Notes: a model not told the origin generated them from the letters alone. 64,000 bases of DNA from Bacteroidetes bacterium HGW-Bacteroidetes-10 (GCA_002842695.1 PHDT01000011.1:62001-126000); one strand, 5' to 3'. Counted from the stretch's first letter, positions 9,262 to 19,500 are shown. Numbers and translations are program-made.

Positions 9262-10982
9262 AGCCTGATAAGGTATACATAGCTTCAGATTCAATATTCT
9301 CTCCCCTTGGAACAACTACTGAGGAGAATATGAGGGCCGTAATGACCGGCAACACCGGAATAAGGCTCACTGAAGACTCTTCACTCTTTCACCGTGGTTT
9401 TTACGGGGCCAGAATTGAAGATGATAAATATATTGATATTGTTGCTTCACTTGGTGATGAGATGACCAGGCTGGAGAAGAGAATACTCCATGTAATATTT
9501 CAGGCCCTTGAGGGAGATTCTGTTTTGCACAAGGCTGTTCTTGAGGGGAATACAAGGCTGATTCTTGCTACGACTAAAGGAGACATCGGGTTGATTGAGG
9601 GTATGGGTGAGAAGATTGGCACTCAGCCGTTCCCGGGAGTTCTGGCAGAGAGAATCAACTCTTTTCTTGGGCTTAAATCAACACCTCTGCTTATATCCAA
9701 CGCATGCATTTCAGGAATCAATGCCATTATCACCGGGGCAAGACTAATAGAGCAGGGAAAATGTGACCACGCAATTGTTGTGGGTGCAGATCTCATGACA
9801 AGGTTTGTTGTTACAGGTTTTGAATCTTTCCACTCTGTAAGTGCAGGAATCTGCAAGCCATACGATGCAAAAAGAGACGGCCTTAACCTTGGAGAGGCAG
9901 CAGGAGCAATCATCCTTACTTCGGAGCGGACACTGGTTAAGGAATCTGATCCTGTTGTTGTGGAGGGAGGCTCGTTAACAAATGATGCAAACCATCTCTC
10001 TGCCCCATCCAGAACAGGCGATGGTCTGGGCACCGCAATGGCGGAGGCGATCAGAGAATCGGCCACAAACCCGTCTGAAGTGGATTTTATAAACGCCCAC
10101 GGAACTTCAACTCTCTATAATGATGAGATGGAGTCAAAGGCAGTGCACTATTCCGGTCTCTGCGATGTACCGGTTCAGAGCCTTAAACCATTTTTCGGAC
10201 ATACGCTGGGGGCTTCAGGTGTTATTGAGTCAATTGCATCTGTTTGGCAGATAAAGAATTCATTTCTCTTTGGAACAAGAGGATATGAAGAGCCCGGAGT
10301 ACCTGAACCTATTAAGGTTTCTGCACACCACAGGGAGGTTGCTTTAAAGAGGTGTGTAAAGAGTGCATCTGGTTTTGGCGGCTGCAATGCAGCTGTTGTC
10401 TTTGCCAGAGAATCTGCCTCCAATTCAAAGCCATCAAAAATGAAATTCAGCTGGAGAGAGCTCTCATCATTTGAACTTAAGGGAGAGGGCGATTTTGATA
10501 CTGTTATAAGAGAGAGATACAGAGAGCTTGAACTAAAAGATATTAAATTCTTCAAAATGGATGACCTGTGTAAAATGGGGGTGGTTGCTGCTGCAAATCT
10601 TTTCAGAAGTGTTAAACCGGAGGAAAGCCTTACAAACTTTCAGAAAGGGATTTATGTTGCAAATACCACATCATCAATGGAGACAGATATCAGGCATCAG
10701 AGACTTATTGACGAGGGAGGAGACCTCTCTGCAAGCCCTGCCGTTTTTGTCTATACTCTTCCAAATATTGTAAACGGAGAGATATCAATAAGAAATAAGT
10801 TTCAGGGCGAAAATACTTTTTTTGTTACTGTTGAGGCGAGAAGGGCTGAGATACTTGAAGAGATGAAGGAGATGGCTCTTTATACAGGGCTTGAGCTGCT
10901 TGTAACCGGATGGTGTGAATTTATTGAAGGAAAATACGAAGTAAATTTCAAACTCCTTAAAAAAGAGCAATATGGCAATTGA
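9243..10982 (+). CDS. Beta-ketoacyl synthase with C-terminal KS-like extension
   Basis: A 579-residue protein, about 180 residues longer than a normal KS. Residues 1-390 are a full condensing enzyme: Cys155 in SNACISG, His286 in NAHGTST and His320 in FGHTLGASG. Residues 391-579 follow a basic/Ser-rich linker; the part near 500-540 (SASPAVFVYTLPNIVNGEIS) resembles the partial Ketoacyl-synt_2 domain found in aryl polyene clusters. The extension lacks the KS His residues and probably acts as a partner or structural domain. It overlaps both neighbours, indicating translational coupling. Confidence 0.85.
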   Translation: MDGNRIKPDKVYIASDSIFSPLGTTTEENMRAVMTGNTGIRLTEDSSLFHRGFYGARIEDDKYIDIVASLGDEMTRLEKRILHVIFQALEGDSVLHKAVLEGNTRLILATTKGDIGLIEGMGEKIGTQPFPGVLAERINSFLGLKSTPLLISNACISGINAIITGARLIEQGKCDHAIVVGADLMTRFVVTGFESFHSVSAGICKPYDAKRDGLNLGEAAGAIILTSERTLVKESDPVVVEGGSLTNDANHLSAPSRTGDGLGTAMAEAIRESATNPSEVDFINAHGTSTLYNDEMESKAVHYSGLCDVPVQSLKPFFGHTLGASGVIESIASVWQIKNSFLFGTRGYEEPGVPEPIKVSAHHREVALKRCVKSASGFGGCNAAVVFARESASNSKPSKMKFSWRELSSFELKGEGDFDTVIRERYRELELKDIKFFKMDDLCKMGVVAAANLFRSVKPEESLTNFQKGIYVANTTSSMETDIRHQRLIDEGGDLSASPAVFVYTLPNIVNGEISIRNKFQGENTFFVTVEARRAEILEEMKEMALYTGLELLVTGWCEFIEGKYEVNFKLLKKEQYGN

Positions 10983-12165
10983 TGTTTTTATTGGCGGACT
11001 TGGATGCATTACAGCACTGGGAAAAGGCACCAATGCCCAGCTTGAGAGACTTGCATCGGGACGGAGCGGGCTTGGAGAGCTTACTCTTTTTGAAACAAGT
11101 CATCAGGCAACAGTAGGTGAGGTTCCGCTCAAAAATGAAGAGCTGGCAGATCTGCTGAATCTTCCACGGGTTAAGGAGTATTCCAGGACAACCCTTCTGG
11201 GACTGGCAGCAGCTGCTGAGGCGCTGGAGGATTCCGGAATTGAGAGGGATGGCCTCAGAATTGGTTTTATTTCTGCAACGTCAGTTGGCGGAATGGATGT
11301 CAGTGAGCTCTTTTACAGGGAGTATCACAAGGACAAAAACAGAGGAAAACTGAGGCAACTGATAGGACATGATTGCGGAGCATCAACCCAGTTTATGTGC
11401 GAAAGACTTGGAATTAAAGATTTTGCCACAACAATCAATACTGCGTGCTCTTCTGCAAACAATGCTATTATGCTTGGAACAAGGATGATAAAGGCAGGAA
11501 TGCTGGATGTGGTAATTGCAGGAGGAACAGATTCACTCTGCAGGTTTACTGTAAATGGTTTTTCATCTCTGGGAATACTTGACAGGGAACTTTGCAGACC
11601 ATTTGATAAATCCAGAAGCGGACTTAATCTTGGAGAGGGTGCCGGTTACCTGCTTTTATGCTCAGATAAGGTAAAAACTGCCCGCAGATATGGTAAGGTT
11701 ACCGGTTATGCAAATGCAAACGATGCATTTCACCAGACAGCATCCTCTTCGACAGGAGACGGAGCCTATCTTGCAATGAAGGGAGCTCTCGAACAGAGTG
11801 GCTCCGAGCCGGGAGATATCGGTTATATAAATGTACACGGTACAGGAACTCAAAATAATGATGCATCTGAGGGAGTGGCAATGAAACGCCTTTTTGGTGA
11901 AAATGTTCCTCCATTCAGCTCAACAAAGGGTTACACAGGGCATACTCTGGGAGCAGCAGGAGGAGTGGAGTCAGTTTTTGCTGTTCTGAGCCTTTTTCAT
12001 GGTTACATCTGGCCAAATCTCAACTTCACGGCTAAGATTGAGGAGGCAGATGTTACTCCGGAAACAAGATGTATTAAGAGAGATAATCTGAAGGCCGTGA
12101 TGACCAATTCTTTCGGCTTTGGAGGAAACTGTACTTCGCTTGTATTTGAATCAGCAAAAAATTGA
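10972..12165 (+). CDS. Beta-ketoacyl-ACP synthase, KS of a KS/CLF-like pair
   Basis: A 397-residue condensing enzyme with an intact triad: Cys159 in NTACSSA, His289 in NVHGTGT and His324 in YTGHTLGAAG. It is followed four bases later by a Cys-less KS-like protein, the arrangement known for the ApeO-ApeC heterodimer of Escherichia coli and Xenorhabdus aryl polyenes. That pair is probably the main iterative polyene elongase. Confidence 0.9.
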   Translation: MAIDVFIGGLGCITALGKGTNAQLERLASGRSGLGELTLFETSHQATVGEVPLKNEELADLLNLPRVKEYSRTTLLGLAAAAEALEDSGIERDGLRIGFISATSVGGMDVSELFYREYHKDKNRGKLRQLIGHDCGASTQFMCERLGIKDFATTINTACSSANNAIMLGTRMIKAGMLDVVIAGGTDSLCRFTVNGFSSLGILDRELCRPFDKSRSGLNLGEGAGYLLLCSDKVKTARRYGKVTGYANANDAFHQTASSSTGDGAYLAMKGALEQSGSEPGDIGYINVHGTGTQNNDASEGVAMKRLFGENVPPFSSTKGYTGHTLGAAGGVESVFAVLSLFHGYIWPNLNFTAKIEEADVTPETRCIKRDNLKAVMTNSFGFGGNCTSLVFESAKN

Positions 12166-12169
12166 AAGC

Positions 12170-13060
12170 ATGATCAGAACTAACCTGTATATAACCGGCA
12201 TGGCCGGAATCACAAAGGAGGAGCCGGATTACAAGAACTATATTCCCGACGCAGGTCTGCGACGCAGAATGAGCCGGGTAATCAGAATGAGTGTGGCATC
12301 TGCACTTATGGCTCTTGAAGATTCGGGAAGCGGGGAGATTGATGCCATCGTTACCGGGACCGGCTGGGGATGTCTTGCAGATACAGAAAAATTTCTGATC
12401 TCAATACTTGATAACAGTGAGAGGCTGCTCAATCCATCCTCATTTATTCAGAGTACATCAAACACAATAGGCGCTCAGATTGCACTTATGCTTGAGGATA
12501 AGCATTACAACAATACATATGTTCACGGAGGCAGCTCTTTTGAATCGGCCTTGCTGGATGCCTCTCTGCTTATTTCCGAAGGAAGGCGGCGGGTGCTTGC
12601 GGGGGGATTTGACGAACTTACACCTACCAAATCACATCTGCTCGAGAGAATGGGGATGTGGAAAAAATATATATGCGGCGAGGGATCTCATTTCTTTGTA
12701 TTGCAGGGAGAAAAAGGAGAGCGGACACACGGGAGGCTCTCTGCGCTGGATATCCTGCCTTTGGGAATTGATGAGAGCGATGCCCTGGCCAGATTTGATT
12801 TGTTTTTAAGGGAATCGGGTGCAGATAAAGGCTCTTTTGAAATTCTTTGCGGAGATCACCTGCTATGCTATTTACTCTCCCGAAAAGGATATAAAACAAC
12901 AGATTACAAACATAAATGCGGTGAATATCCAACTGCATCTGCTTGTGCAATGCAACAGGCATTTAGGATTTTATCAGAAAAAACCGCTCCTGAAAGGATT
13001 GTGATTGTGAATAAATATCTGTACGATGTATTTACATTCATGTTAATCGAAAAAGTGTAA
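12170..13060 (+). CDS. Cys-less KS-like protein, chain-length-factor-like partner
   Basis: A 296-residue protein resembling the N-terminal KS fold (Ketoacyl-synt_2 type). Aligned to the preceding KS, the catalytic Cys position is Gly121 in YVHGGSSFESALL, and no KS histidine blocks are visible. It is therefore probably a non-catalytic partner that sets chain length, as ApeC does. I placed the start at the ATG at 12170, four bases after the KS stop; the longer frame from 12119 only adds a shadow of the KS C-terminus. Confidence 0.8.
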   Translation: MIRTNLYITGMAGITKEEPDYKNYIPDAGLRRRMSRVIRMSVASALMALEDSGSGEIDAIVTGTGWGCLADTEKFLISILDNSERLLNPSSFIQSTSNTIGAQIALMLEDKHYNNTYVHGGSSFESALLDASLLISEGRRRVLAGGFDELTPTKSHLLERMGMWKKYICGEGSHFFVLQGEKGERTHGRLSALDILPLGIDESDALARFDLFLRESGADKGSFEILCGDHLLCYLLSRKGYKTTDYKHKCGEYPTASACAMQQAFRILSEKTAPERIVIVNKYLYDVFTFMLIEKV

Positions 13061-13734
13061 TGATCATTCTCTTTATAATTTTAGGTATAAGTCCATTGTT
13101 TTTGATTATCGCCTCGGTAAACATAGGCTGGAACTTTTACATAAGATCATTCAACAAATCTCTCCGTTCCGGGAATGAGGTAATGCTTACATTTGACGAT
13201 GGCCCACATCCCGGGAACACAGAAAAGGTGCTTGATATTCTTGCACAATCAAATACCAAGGCCATTTTCTTTCTTATTGGGGAGAGAGCCATCGAGCACC
13301 CGGAAATTGTAAGGAGAATTGTAAAAGAGGGGCATCTGGCAGGGATACACTCAATGAGACATACAGCAGGGTTTACGGTTGCCCCGGCTAAGATGGTTAC
13401 AGGTGACCTCGATGCCTGCAGAAAGATACTTGAGGATTTGTCTGGAGAAAAAATATATCTCTTCCGTCCCCCTTTTGGTGTTACAAATTTCAATATTGCA
13501 AAAGCTGTCAGAAAGCTTAATTTAAAAACAATTGGATGGAGTGTCAGAAGTTTTGATACAGCAATTAAAAGTCCTGAAAAAGTAATTGACAGAGTTGCAG
13601 GCAGAATTCACCCTGGAGCGATTGTCCTGTTGCATGACAGGCTTCCTGAATCTGCAGAAATACTCTCCGGAATACTCCGTGAAATTAAGAACAGGGGCTT
13701 GAAACCCACAATATTTAAGGAAATCTATGATTAG
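13060..13734 (+). CDS. Membrane-anchored NodB-type polysaccharide deacetylase
   Basis: A 224-residue protein. A hydrophobic anchor spans residues 2-24, then the NodB motifs follow: TFDDGPHPG (Asp46, Asp47), HSMRH (His97, His101) and RPPFG (136-140). These are the metal ligands and catalytic base of family 4 carbohydrate esterases. The usual reaction removes N- or O-acetyl groups from glycans. Its role here is unclear; it could act on a sugar-linked product or on the acyl ester. Its ATG overlaps the preceding stop by one base, so it is part of the operon. Confidence 0.85.
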   Translation: MIILFIILGISPLFLIIASVNIGWNFYIRSFNKSLRSGNEVMLTFDDGPHPGNTEKVLDILAQSNTKAIFFLIGERAIEHPEIVRRIVKEGHLAGIHSMRHTAGFTVAPAKMVTGDLDACRKILEDLSGEKIYLFRPPFGVTNFNIAKAVRKLNLKTIGWSVRSFDTAIKSPEKVIDRVAGRIHPGAIVLLHDRLPESAEILSGILREIKNRGLKPTIFKEIYD

Positions 13735-14362
13735 AAATTTATATATACTGCTGATTCTCTCCCTCACTTCGCTGCCTGCAGTTGCTCAGAGCACCTCTGT
13801 TCCTATGTCCGGCGGGGAGATTCACTCCTTTGAAAAGCTCATAGCTTTGAGGGCAGCATCAACAAGTACCCTCAGGGCAGAGTTCAGACAGGAGAAGAGC
13901 ATGGAGATACTTAAAAACAAAATGATCTCGGCCGGAGAGTTCATATATGCAAAGAGTGACAAAATTGCATTCCTTTATAAGAAGCCTCTGCAGTACAGCA
14001 TGATTATTAGCGGCACAACTCTCAAAACTGTTACCGGAGGGAAAGCCAGGAGTATGGAGCTTAAAAGCAATCCTGTAATGAAACAGATGAAAGAGCTCAT
14101 CTCTGCAACTTTCCTTGGCAACTTCTCCTCTTCTGCAAAGAGTTACGATATAACCTATACAAAGGGAAAGGATATTGTCACAGCTCTGGTTCTGCCGGCT
14201 TCACCTGAGATAAAATCAATTATTAAAAGCATTGCAATAACATTCGGAAGTACAGAGGGGGAGATAAGAGCTATAAAAATTTCCGAGGCGAACAACAGCA
14301 CTACAGATTACTTTTTTACCAACCAGACACTTAATGCAAAAATTCCCGATGAAATTTTTTAA
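13727..14362 (+). CDS. LolA-like outer-membrane lipoprotein carrier (first of two)
   Basis: A 211-residue protein with a signal peptide (basic start, hydrophobic 6-15, AVAQS cleavage region). The body matches LolA: EFRQEKSMEILKNK, GEFIYAKSDKIAFLYKKP and the beta-rich middle. LolA relatives are regular members of aryl polyene clusters and are thought to carry the lipid-like pigment across the periplasm. It overlaps the deacetylase gene by 8 bases. Confidence 0.85.
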   Translation: MIRNLYILLILSLTSLPAVAQSTSVPMSGGEIHSFEKLIALRAASTSTLRAEFRQEKSMEILKNKMISAGEFIYAKSDKIAFLYKKPLQYSMIISGTTLKTVTGGKARSMELKSNPVMKQMKELISATFLGNFSSSAKSYDITYTKGKDIVTALVLPASPEIKSIIKSIAITFGSTEGEIRAIKISEANNSTTDYFFTNQTLNAKIPDEIF

Positions 14363-14939
14363 AGTCATAGCCTCTCTTTTGCTCATCACTCTGGCAACAG
14401 GATGTGCTCCAACGCTTAAGGAGGGCATTTGGCTTCATAATACACCTTACAAATCGGGCGGTATTCCACAGGTTTATGATCCGTCACCGGGAGTGCAGAG
14501 CTACGACTTTGTACTGGAGAGAAAAGGAATGCAGATTGACGGGATAGTAATAATTAAGTCTGAGAACGGAGGAAGCAGGAGAGTTGTAATGACATCACTC
14601 TTTGGCATGACATTTCTTGACTTTGAACTAAAGGGGGAGACAATTAAGATTAATTACTGCATTGAGCAGCTAAACAGAGAGAGAGTTATTCTGCTCTTCA
14701 AGAAGGATTTTGAGATTCTGTTTAACCCGGACCATTCGCATGTTACAAAGTACCTGTTTAATTCAGATGGAACCATAAAGGAACTGGAGCAGGGAAACAG
14801 CATAACCCGGGTACATATGGCATTTGGGGATTACAGCGGACAATATCCGCAGGAGATTAAAATTGGCCATCCGTGGCTGCGAATTAAACTGCATTTAAAG
14901 AAATCGGCATATGAAGCTGGAGAATCTGTACAAAATTGA
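14349..14939 (+). CDS. Cluster lipoprotein, unknown function
   Basis: A 196-residue predicted lipoprotein. The signal peptide ends in the lipobox LATGC, so the mature protein is lipid-anchored. The ATG at 14349 gives a normal signal (MKFFKVIASLL); the upstream ATG at 14334 would add five residues. The rest is beta-rich with no motif I can name. Aryl polyene clusters usually encode a DUF3261 lipoprotein at the equivalent place, possibly a receptor for LolA cargo; membership in that family is a guess. Confidence 0.72.
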   Translation: MKFFKVIASLLLITLATGCAPTLKEGIWLHNTPYKSGGIPQVYDPSPGVQSYDFVLERKGMQIDGIVIIKSENGGSRRVVMTSLFGMTFLDFELKGETIKINYCIEQLNRERVILLFKKDFEILFNPDHSHVTKYLFNSDGTIKELEQGNSITRVHMAFGDYSGQYPQEIKIGHPWLRIKLHLKKSAYEAGESVQN

Positions 14940-15288
14940 GGAGCTGCCCTCTGCTGAGGGGAGTTCACGGTTATTTGAGGCGATAATTAATCCGCAGTCC
15001 GATATCTTTAAAGGACACTTTCCGGGAGCTCCTGTATTACCCGGAGTGTGTACACTTTATATGCTGAAAGATTGTCTGTCATTGGCACTGAACAGTGATG
15101 TAACAATTTCTGAGATTTCACAATGCAAGTTTACAGGTATGGTAGATCCGGTGTCAGAGCAGAGAATGGAATTCCAGACAGAGATAAAGGAAGAGAGTGA
15201 GAAAACCGGGAGAGTAAATGCTACGGTCAAAATGGGTGAAACAGGAAGAGTGATAATGAAATTCAGGGGAGGATACAGAATTGGGTAA
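14911..15288 (+). CDS. FabZ-like 3-hydroxyacyl-ACP dehydratase
   Basis: A 125-residue hotdog protein. It carries the FabZ signature GHFPGAPVLPGV with His36. The expected acid on the long helix is replaced by a segment reading CTLYMLKD, where Asp is a possible acid. Family role is dehydration of 3-hydroxyacyl-ACP; aryl polyene clusters contain two such proteins (ApeI and ApeP) acting together. It overlaps both neighbours (29 bases upstream, 8 downstream if the TTG start is used). Confidence 0.82.
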   Translation: MKLENLYKIEELPSAEGSSRLFEAIINPQSDIFKGHFPGAPVLPGVCTLYMLKDCLSLALNSDVTISEISQCKFTGMVDPVSEQRMEFQTEIKEESEKTGRVNATVKMGETGRVIMKFRGGYRIG

Positions 15289-16444
15289 CGAAAATGTGAA
15301 CAGCAAAGTATTTGCTGTGGTGATTCCTACATACAACAACTCATGTACTCTTGCCCGTGTGGTTAATGAGGTAAAGAGCTGTTGCAGCAAGGTAATTGTT
15401 GTCAACGACGGCTCTTCAGACACAACCGGGGAAATATTAGCCTCTATTGATGGAATTGAAGTTATTACACATTCGGTCAATAAAGGGAAAGGCCCGGCAA
15501 TAAAAAGCGGCTTTGAAAGGGCCGCAGCGATGGGGTATAGTCACGTAATTACCATTGATTCAGATGGTCAGCACTTTCCGTCGGAAATACCTTCAATAAT
15601 GAAGGCTTCTGAGAGCGAACCAGAGACACTCTGGATTGGTTCACGCCGGCTGGGATGTGAAAACATGCCGGGGAAAAACACTTTTGCCAATAAATTTTCA
15701 AATTTCTGGTTTCGTGTCGAGACCGGAATAAAACTGGACGACACACAAAGCGGATTCAGGTGTTACCCGCTTTCCCGGTTAAAAGGTATAACACTCTTTT
15801 CAGGCAGATATGAGTGGGAGCTTGAGATAATTGTTAGGGCGTCATGGAGAGGGATAGCGGTTAAGAATATTCCTGTAAATGTTTATTATCCACCGGCCGG
15901 AGAGCGTATCTCTCATTTTAAACCTCTCAGGGATTTTGCAAGGATTTCTGTACTTAACACAGTACTGGTGCTGATTGCTCTTCTGTGGGCATATCCTGTC
16001 AGGTTCTTTAAATGGTTTAACAGAGAGAATATTAAAGCTTTTATTAAGAAACATATTACCGAGTCTAAAGAGAGTAACCTTCATATTGCAAAGTCGGTAG
16101 GGCTGGGACTCTTTTTTGGAATTTCTCCACTGTGGGGTTATCAGATGATTGCAGCATTAGCGGCTGCCCATCTTCTGAAACTCAACAAGGTAATAACACT
16201 GGTCGCATCAAATATCAGCATACCTCCAATGATTCCCTTTATATTGTACGGAAGTTTTGCTGCAGGCGCATTCATTCTGGGTGAACCGGTAAAACTAATA
16301 CCTGTTGAACTCACACTGGAATCCATTTCGGTAAGCCTCAAGCAATACCTTGCAGGTAGTGTTGCGTTTGCAGTTGCAGCAGGAGTTGCCGGACTTGGAG
16401 TCTCATACCTCTTTTTATCAATCTTCAGAAAACCGTTAAAATGA
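15281..16444 (+). CDS. Family 2 glycosyltransferase with C-terminal DUF2062
   Basis: A 387-residue protein from the TTG at 15281. Residues 10-230 form a GT-A fold: VVIPTYNN, VVNDGSSD and the DSD metal motif at 93-95. A hydrophobic segment near 220-240 and a C-terminal DUF2062 membrane domain (LGLFFGISPLWGYQM and later helices) follow. No in-frame ATG fits; TTG 15281 or GTG 15296 would be the start. Dolichyl-phosphate-mannose-synthase-like enzymes of this form recur in aryl polyene clusters; donor and acceptor are unknown. Confidence 0.85.
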   Translation: MGNENVNSKVFAVVIPTYNNSCTLARVVNEVKSCCSKVIVVNDGSSDTTGEILASIDGIEVITHSVNKGKGPAIKSGFERAAAMGYSHVITIDSDGQHFPSEIPSIMKASESEPETLWIGSRRLGCENMPGKNTFANKFSNFWFRVETGIKLDDTQSGFRCYPLSRLKGITLFSGRYEWELEIIVRASWRGIAVKNIPVNVYYPPAGERISHFKPLRDFARISVLNTVLVLIALLWAYPVRFFKWFNRENIKAFIKKHITESKESNLHIAKSVGLGLFFGISPLWGYQMIAALAAAHLLKLNKVITLVASNISIPPMIPFILYGSFAAGAFILGEPVKLIPVELTLESISVSLKQYLAGSVAFAVAAGVAGLGVSYLFLSIFRKPLK

Positions 16445-16596
16445 GTTTAGGATCAATATTCATGGCAATTTTCAATTTTTTTGAAAGAAGGAGAGTAATT
16501 CTCTTTCTCTCGCTTGCCATGATTGTTGCGCTGCTTGCCTGGATGGCCAAAAAGTGGCGAGGGAAAAAGAAGCGCAAGGTTATTTGGTCAGCTTAA
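16441..16596 (+). pseudogene. Displaced 5' end of the MMPL gene (frame 1 fragment)
   Basis: A 51-codon frame starting with an ATGA overlap on the glycosyltransferase stop. It encodes MAIFNFFERRRVILFL followed by a hydrophobic helix, the usual first transmembrane segment of an MMPL/RND exporter, then runs into TAA at 16594-16596. The rest of the exporter continues one base out of phase. Joining them needs a +1 shift or an indel near the A5 run at 16549-16553. Confidence 0.75.
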
Positions 16597-19500
16597 GGCA
16601 AAAGATAAAATTGTCATAATGTTTGAGGCCGATTCCTCCCTGTCTGACACTGCTCCCGATATTCTTATCTCTGCCTCAGATGAATTCAGCGCAGGACTTT
16701 ATGAACTTGCAGGAGATTATATCGAATCATCAAAACTTCTTGCAGGAGAGAATGAGCAGGAGGAGGCAAAATCATTTGTTTACGATAATTTGCCAATATT
16801 TCTGAAAGAAGAAGATTATCAAAGAATTGAGCAGGCTGTTCAAGAGGAGGGCATATCTGCTTCCCTTGCTTCAGGGCTTGCGCTGCTTCTCTCACCAGCA
16901 GGCGAGGGAGCAAGAGGATACTTTGAATCAGATCCTCTCTCAATAGGAACTCCTCTAATGGCGAGATATGACTCTCTGAGAATGGGGATGGATTTTACTC
17001 TTTACAGGAAGCACCTCTTTTCATCAGATTTATCGGCCTTGCTTTATGTAGTATCTCCGGTGTACTCTTCAGGTGATAGCAGAAAAAACGAGGTGCTCGT
17101 TAGCGCGCTTGAGAAACTTGAGACAGAGATTGAGCAAAAGTATAAAGGAACAAACATCTCATTTTCGGGTGGCCCGTGTGTTGGTGTTTACAATTCGAGG
17201 GTGATTAAAAGCGATACACTTATAACATCATCAATTGCGCTGCTTCTCATTCTTCTTCTCTTCTGGTTTGCATTCCGCGACATCAGGACACTTTTGCTTC
17301 TTGTTGTGCCTGCACTGTTTGGTGCCCTCTTTGCTTTGGCAATAATGGCAGCCGGTGGCGGAGAGGTCTCTTCAATTGCTGTGGGAGCCGGAGCAACAGT
17401 AATGGGTATAGCTTTAAGCTACTCAATACATGTAATTACTCACCACAGGCATGTAGGAAGCATTAGTCAGCTTCTTGACGAAATATCATATCCGCTTACA
17501 GTCGGGGGCTTTACCACAATTGGAGCATTTATTGGATTGCAGTTTACAAACTCAACCCTGCTCAGGGATTTTGGCCTCTTTTCTGCCCTCACACTTGCCG
17601 GAACCACAATTTTTTCTCTCATCTACCTTCCTCATATGCTTCCTGCTAAAGCGAATGATTCACAGGGAAAGCTGGGAGATCTTATTGAAAAGATCACTTC
17701 TTTTGAATACGAAAAGAGGAGCTGGCTTAAATGGGGTATTGTTATACTTTTTGTAATGGGCTTATTTCTTGCTCCCGGAGTGAAGTTCGAGAGTGACATG
17801 ACAAAGCTCGGATACGAACCGGAATCTCATAAAGAGGCTCAGAGAGCAATTTCAGAGAAATTCGGAATGGCAGACTCCAGGGTGTTTCTTCTGTCGGCGT
17901 CCGGTGAAATGGAGAGCGCCGCTGCAGAATACCATTCAGGCAACGAGGTTCTGGAAAGATTGTCAAAAGAGGGGAGTGTTGAAAAAAGCGCATCTCTCTC
18001 ATGGATGCTGCCTCCGGCGGCGCTCCAGAAAGAGAGGATTGAACGCTGGAATAGTTTCTGGAGCAACGGAAAGAGAGAGAAAACGATTGAAACCATCAAT
18101 ATTACAGCTGCCCGGATGGGCTTTTCCTCTGATGCCTTTTCACGGTTCGAATCAATTCTTGCAAAGGAGTATGCTCCGCTTGATTTTACCATGGGCAGGA
18201 ATTTACTGCCCTCAAGCTTCAGAGAGTGGGCAGAGGAGACAGATTCAACCGTAATGCTCATCACTCAGCTTTTTGTTTCTGAGAATAATAAACCACATGT
18301 ATATAAGGTTCTGGAGTCTGAAACTTCATACGAAATAATAGACAGGGCACATTTTTCAGGCATGTGGGCAGAGGGAATCCGGGACGATTTCAACACAATT
18401 CTACTCATATCTTCGCTCCTTGTCTTTTTGACTCTTCTTATATCTTACGGCAGAATTGAACTGGCACTTATGGCTTTCCTTCCTATGATGGTAAGCTGGG
18501 TAATTATTCTTGGGCTGATGAGCCTGCTGGGGATTCCGTTTAATATCTTTAACATCCTTCTGGCCACCTTTATATTTGGAATTGGCGACGACTTCTCAAT
18601 CTTTGTTCTTGACGGATTGTCTGGAGAGTATATGGGTAAAAAGAACATTCTTACTTCACATAAGGCGGCAATATTCTTTTCTGCATTTACAGTTCTTGCG
18701 GGTATGGGATCAATGATATTTGCAGTGCACCCTGCACTTAAGTCCATAGCCATGGTCTCGCTTCTGGGAATGTTTGCAGTCTGGATAGTTGCATACACTG
18801 TTCAGCCTGTTATTTACAGACTGTTTATAACAAACCAGGCGTCAAAAGGGCTGCCTCCCTATACCTTCTCTGGAGTCTTGCAGATGCTGGTTACATTCTC
18901 TGCATTTGTGACAGGCTGTTTTATTGCCGCACTCATGATACCTTTCTTAATGCTCTTTCCTGTAAGTCACGACAGAAGGGTACTCTTATTCAGAAAATTC
19001 ATCAGAGCAGTTGTATTTATTCCGGTCAGGCTCTCTCCAACAGTCCGGATCTTTTTTGACAACAGTCACAGGGAGGATTTTTCAAGGCCCGCGGTAATCA
19101 TTGCCAATCACCAGTCTTTCATTGATATTCTGATGCTTTTGTCATTGCATCCAAAAATAATAATGATGACCAACAAATGGGTATGGAACTCTCCTTTTTT
19201 TGGGCATGTTGTAAGGTTTGCAGGATTTCTCTATCACAAGGATGGAATTGAGAACCATATTGCAGAGATAGCAAAAATGAGGGAGAAAGGATACTCTCTT
19301 CTTATATTTCCTGAAGGAACCCGCACACCTGATATGGAGGTTCATCGTTTTCACAAAGGGGCATTCAGGATTGCTGAGGAGCTTGAAATGGACATTCTTC
19401 CTGTTGTTATTTACGGAAACGGAAACCTGGTGTCGAAAAGACAACCATTTTACGTCAAGCATGGTGTGATAGGATGCAGAATTCTGAAAAGAATTGAACA

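Noticed and set aside
12119-12169. Upstream start for the CLF-like gene
   Set aside because: It encodes an out-of-frame copy of the KS C-terminus; the ATG at 12170 fits the four-base spacing.
16548-16554. A-AAA-AAG slippery site as an explanation of the MMPL frame break
   Set aside because: The classical -1 shift leads to the wrong frame; +1 is needed, and no known +1 signal is visible.
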